The notes below the pieces were generated by a model. The model was not told the DNA's origin and ran no database searches. It saw only the letters and a list, made by a program, of their open reading frames with translations. From Tannerella sp. (lineage in GTDB: Bacteria > Bacteroidota > Bacteroidia > Bacteroidales > Tannerellaceae), in NCBI GenBank assembly GCA_031289515.1, contig JAITPH010000139.1:1-8999 (forward strand): a stretch of 8,999 nt of DNA, read 5' to 3'. Made by a program: the position numbers and the translations under genes. This document shows positions 8,552-8,999 of this stretch, piece after piece (the stretch's first letter is position 1; each line of letters starts with the position of its first letter).

Positions 8552-8652
8552 CCTTCCGCGGAAAAAAAATTTTCACCGTCGACAAACTTCCCTGTTCACT
8601 GCCGCTTACGGCGCGTCGTGTCGCTGCGGCGCAATTCGCAGGCGGCGGAAAG

Positions 8653-8675
8653 TTGACCGTCATCTTGACGGTCAA
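8653..8675. repeat. Perfect 10-bp inverted repeat with 3-base loop
   Basis: The arms TTGACCGTCA (8653-8662) and TGACGGTCAA (8666-8675) are exact reverse complements separated by TCT. No T-run follows on either strand, so it is not a standard intrinsic terminator. It is centred about 110 bases upstream of the thrA -33 box and 55 bases from the first repeat copy. It could be a regulator site or a hairpin in a transcript from outside the window; the sequence does not decide. Confidence 0.7.
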
Positions 8676-8729
8676 TCCCGTAAAATGACCGCGGCCGGAC
8701 GGCGCTGGCGTATTTCGCTTTCCGAATAT

Positions 8730-8999
8730 GCATGCGTCTTTCGACAAAACAGGCGCGGGCAGTTAAATTATGCTTTTGTCTTTTGACAATTATATCTTAC
8801 GGAATTGAATTGTGCTTTTGTCTTTCGACAATTATGCCTCGCAAATTTGCGGTACGCTTTTATCTTTCGACAATTATGCCGCGCAAACTTGCGGGACGCT
8901 TTTGTCTTTCGACAATTGCGCCGCGCAAAGTTGCGGGACGCTTTTGTCTTTCGACAATTGCGCCTCGCAAAGTTGCGGGACGCTTTTGTCTTTCGACAA
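8730..8999. repeat. 42-bp tandem repeat array, cut by window end
   Basis: Six consecutive 42-base units start at 8730, 8772, 8814, 8856, 8898 and 8940, and a seventh begins at 8982 and is cut by the window end. The typical unit opens with GCTTTTGTCTTTCGACAATT and ends with CGCAAAGTTGCGGGAC. Units 5 and 6 differ at one base; units 3 and 4 differ from each other and from their neighbours by about four. Unit 2 keeps 19 of the first 20 bases of unit 3 but only 10 of the last 22. Unit 1 keeps mainly the core GTCTTTCGACAA. Each unit holds two inverted repeats: TTGTC-TTTC-GACAA and CGCAA-NN-TTGCG. There are no unique spacers, so it is not a CRISPR array. Origin and role are unknown. The decay toward thrA marks the array edge. 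Confidence 0.93.

Larger units (their letters stand above)
8475..8729. other. Non-coding region upstream of thrA
   Basis: Between the thrA start and the repeat array there are 255 bases without a supported gene. They hold, from left to right, the thrA leader, the promoter, an A/T tract, a GC-rich stretch (about 8600-8650) with only short weak inverted repeats such as GCCG/CGGC at 8601-8612, and a perfect inverted repeat at 8653-8675. The minus-strand frame is open across the region, continuous with thrA, but the translation is low-complexity and resembles no family I know. With the array, the gene-free stretch reaches the window end (525 bases in all). No tRNA or known small RNA was recognised. 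Confidence 0.7.

Noticed and set aside
8653..8675. Intrinsic terminator
   Set aside because: The perfect stem is not followed by a run of T on either strand.
8475..8747. N-terminal extension of thrA to an ATG at 8747
   Set aside because: It has no family similarity, contains the promoter, begins in repeat DNA, and would put KFGGTS about 90 residues from the N-terminus.
8834..8998. Open frame from an ATG in repeat unit 3, encoding repeats such as FCLSTIAPRKVAGR
   Set aside because: All frames are open in the repeat, so openness is not evidence. No ribosome site, promoter or conserved domain is seen, and the window ends before a stop.
8730..8999. CRISPR array
   Set aside because: The whole 42-base period is repeated and no unique spacers lie between the units.

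Overview
This window looks like chromosomal DNA from a member of the Bacteroidales (phylum Bacteroidota). Four things support this: dnaE followed directly by a small thioredoxin gene; a fused aspartokinase/homoserine dehydrogenase followed by thrC; start codons without Shine-Dalgarno sequences; and an exact Bacteroidota-type promoter (TTTG, 19 bases, TATCTTTG) upstream of thrA. Base composition is roughly balanced. The genus cannot be told from the sequence.

Layout. Bases 1-2310 (+) hold the C-terminal part of dnaE, the replicative DNA polymerase III alpha subunit; its N-terminus lies before the window. After 36 bases comes trxA (2347-2661, +), a classical thioredoxin. Four genes then run on the minus strand and meet trxA tail to tail with a five-base gap. 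In order of transcription they are thrA (8474-6024), thrC (6023-4716), a radical SAM protein of the TIGR03916 type (4709-3441) and its partner of the TIGR03915/DUF4130 type (3428-2667). The gaps are 0, 6 and 12 bases, so the four probably form one transcript from the promoter at 8521-8551.

Function. ThrA catalyses the first and third steps from aspartate to homoserine. ThrC makes threonine from O-phosphohomoserine. The homoserine kinase step is absent here, including the apgM-like gene that separates thrA and thrC in some Bacteroidales. The last two genes are a known but uncharacterised pair suspected of DNA repair or modification. Here they appear to be attached to the threonine operon, and the DUF4130 protein lacks the uracil-DNA-glycosylase-like part fused to it in some genomes.

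The right end (8475-8999) is non-coding. It holds the thrA leader and promoter, a perfect 10-bp inverted repeat (8653-8675), and the edge of a 42-bp tandem repeat array (8730 to the window end and probably beyond). The array is nearly uniform at the outer end and decays toward thrA. The array and the radical SAM/DUF4130 pair are the two parts most worth following up.
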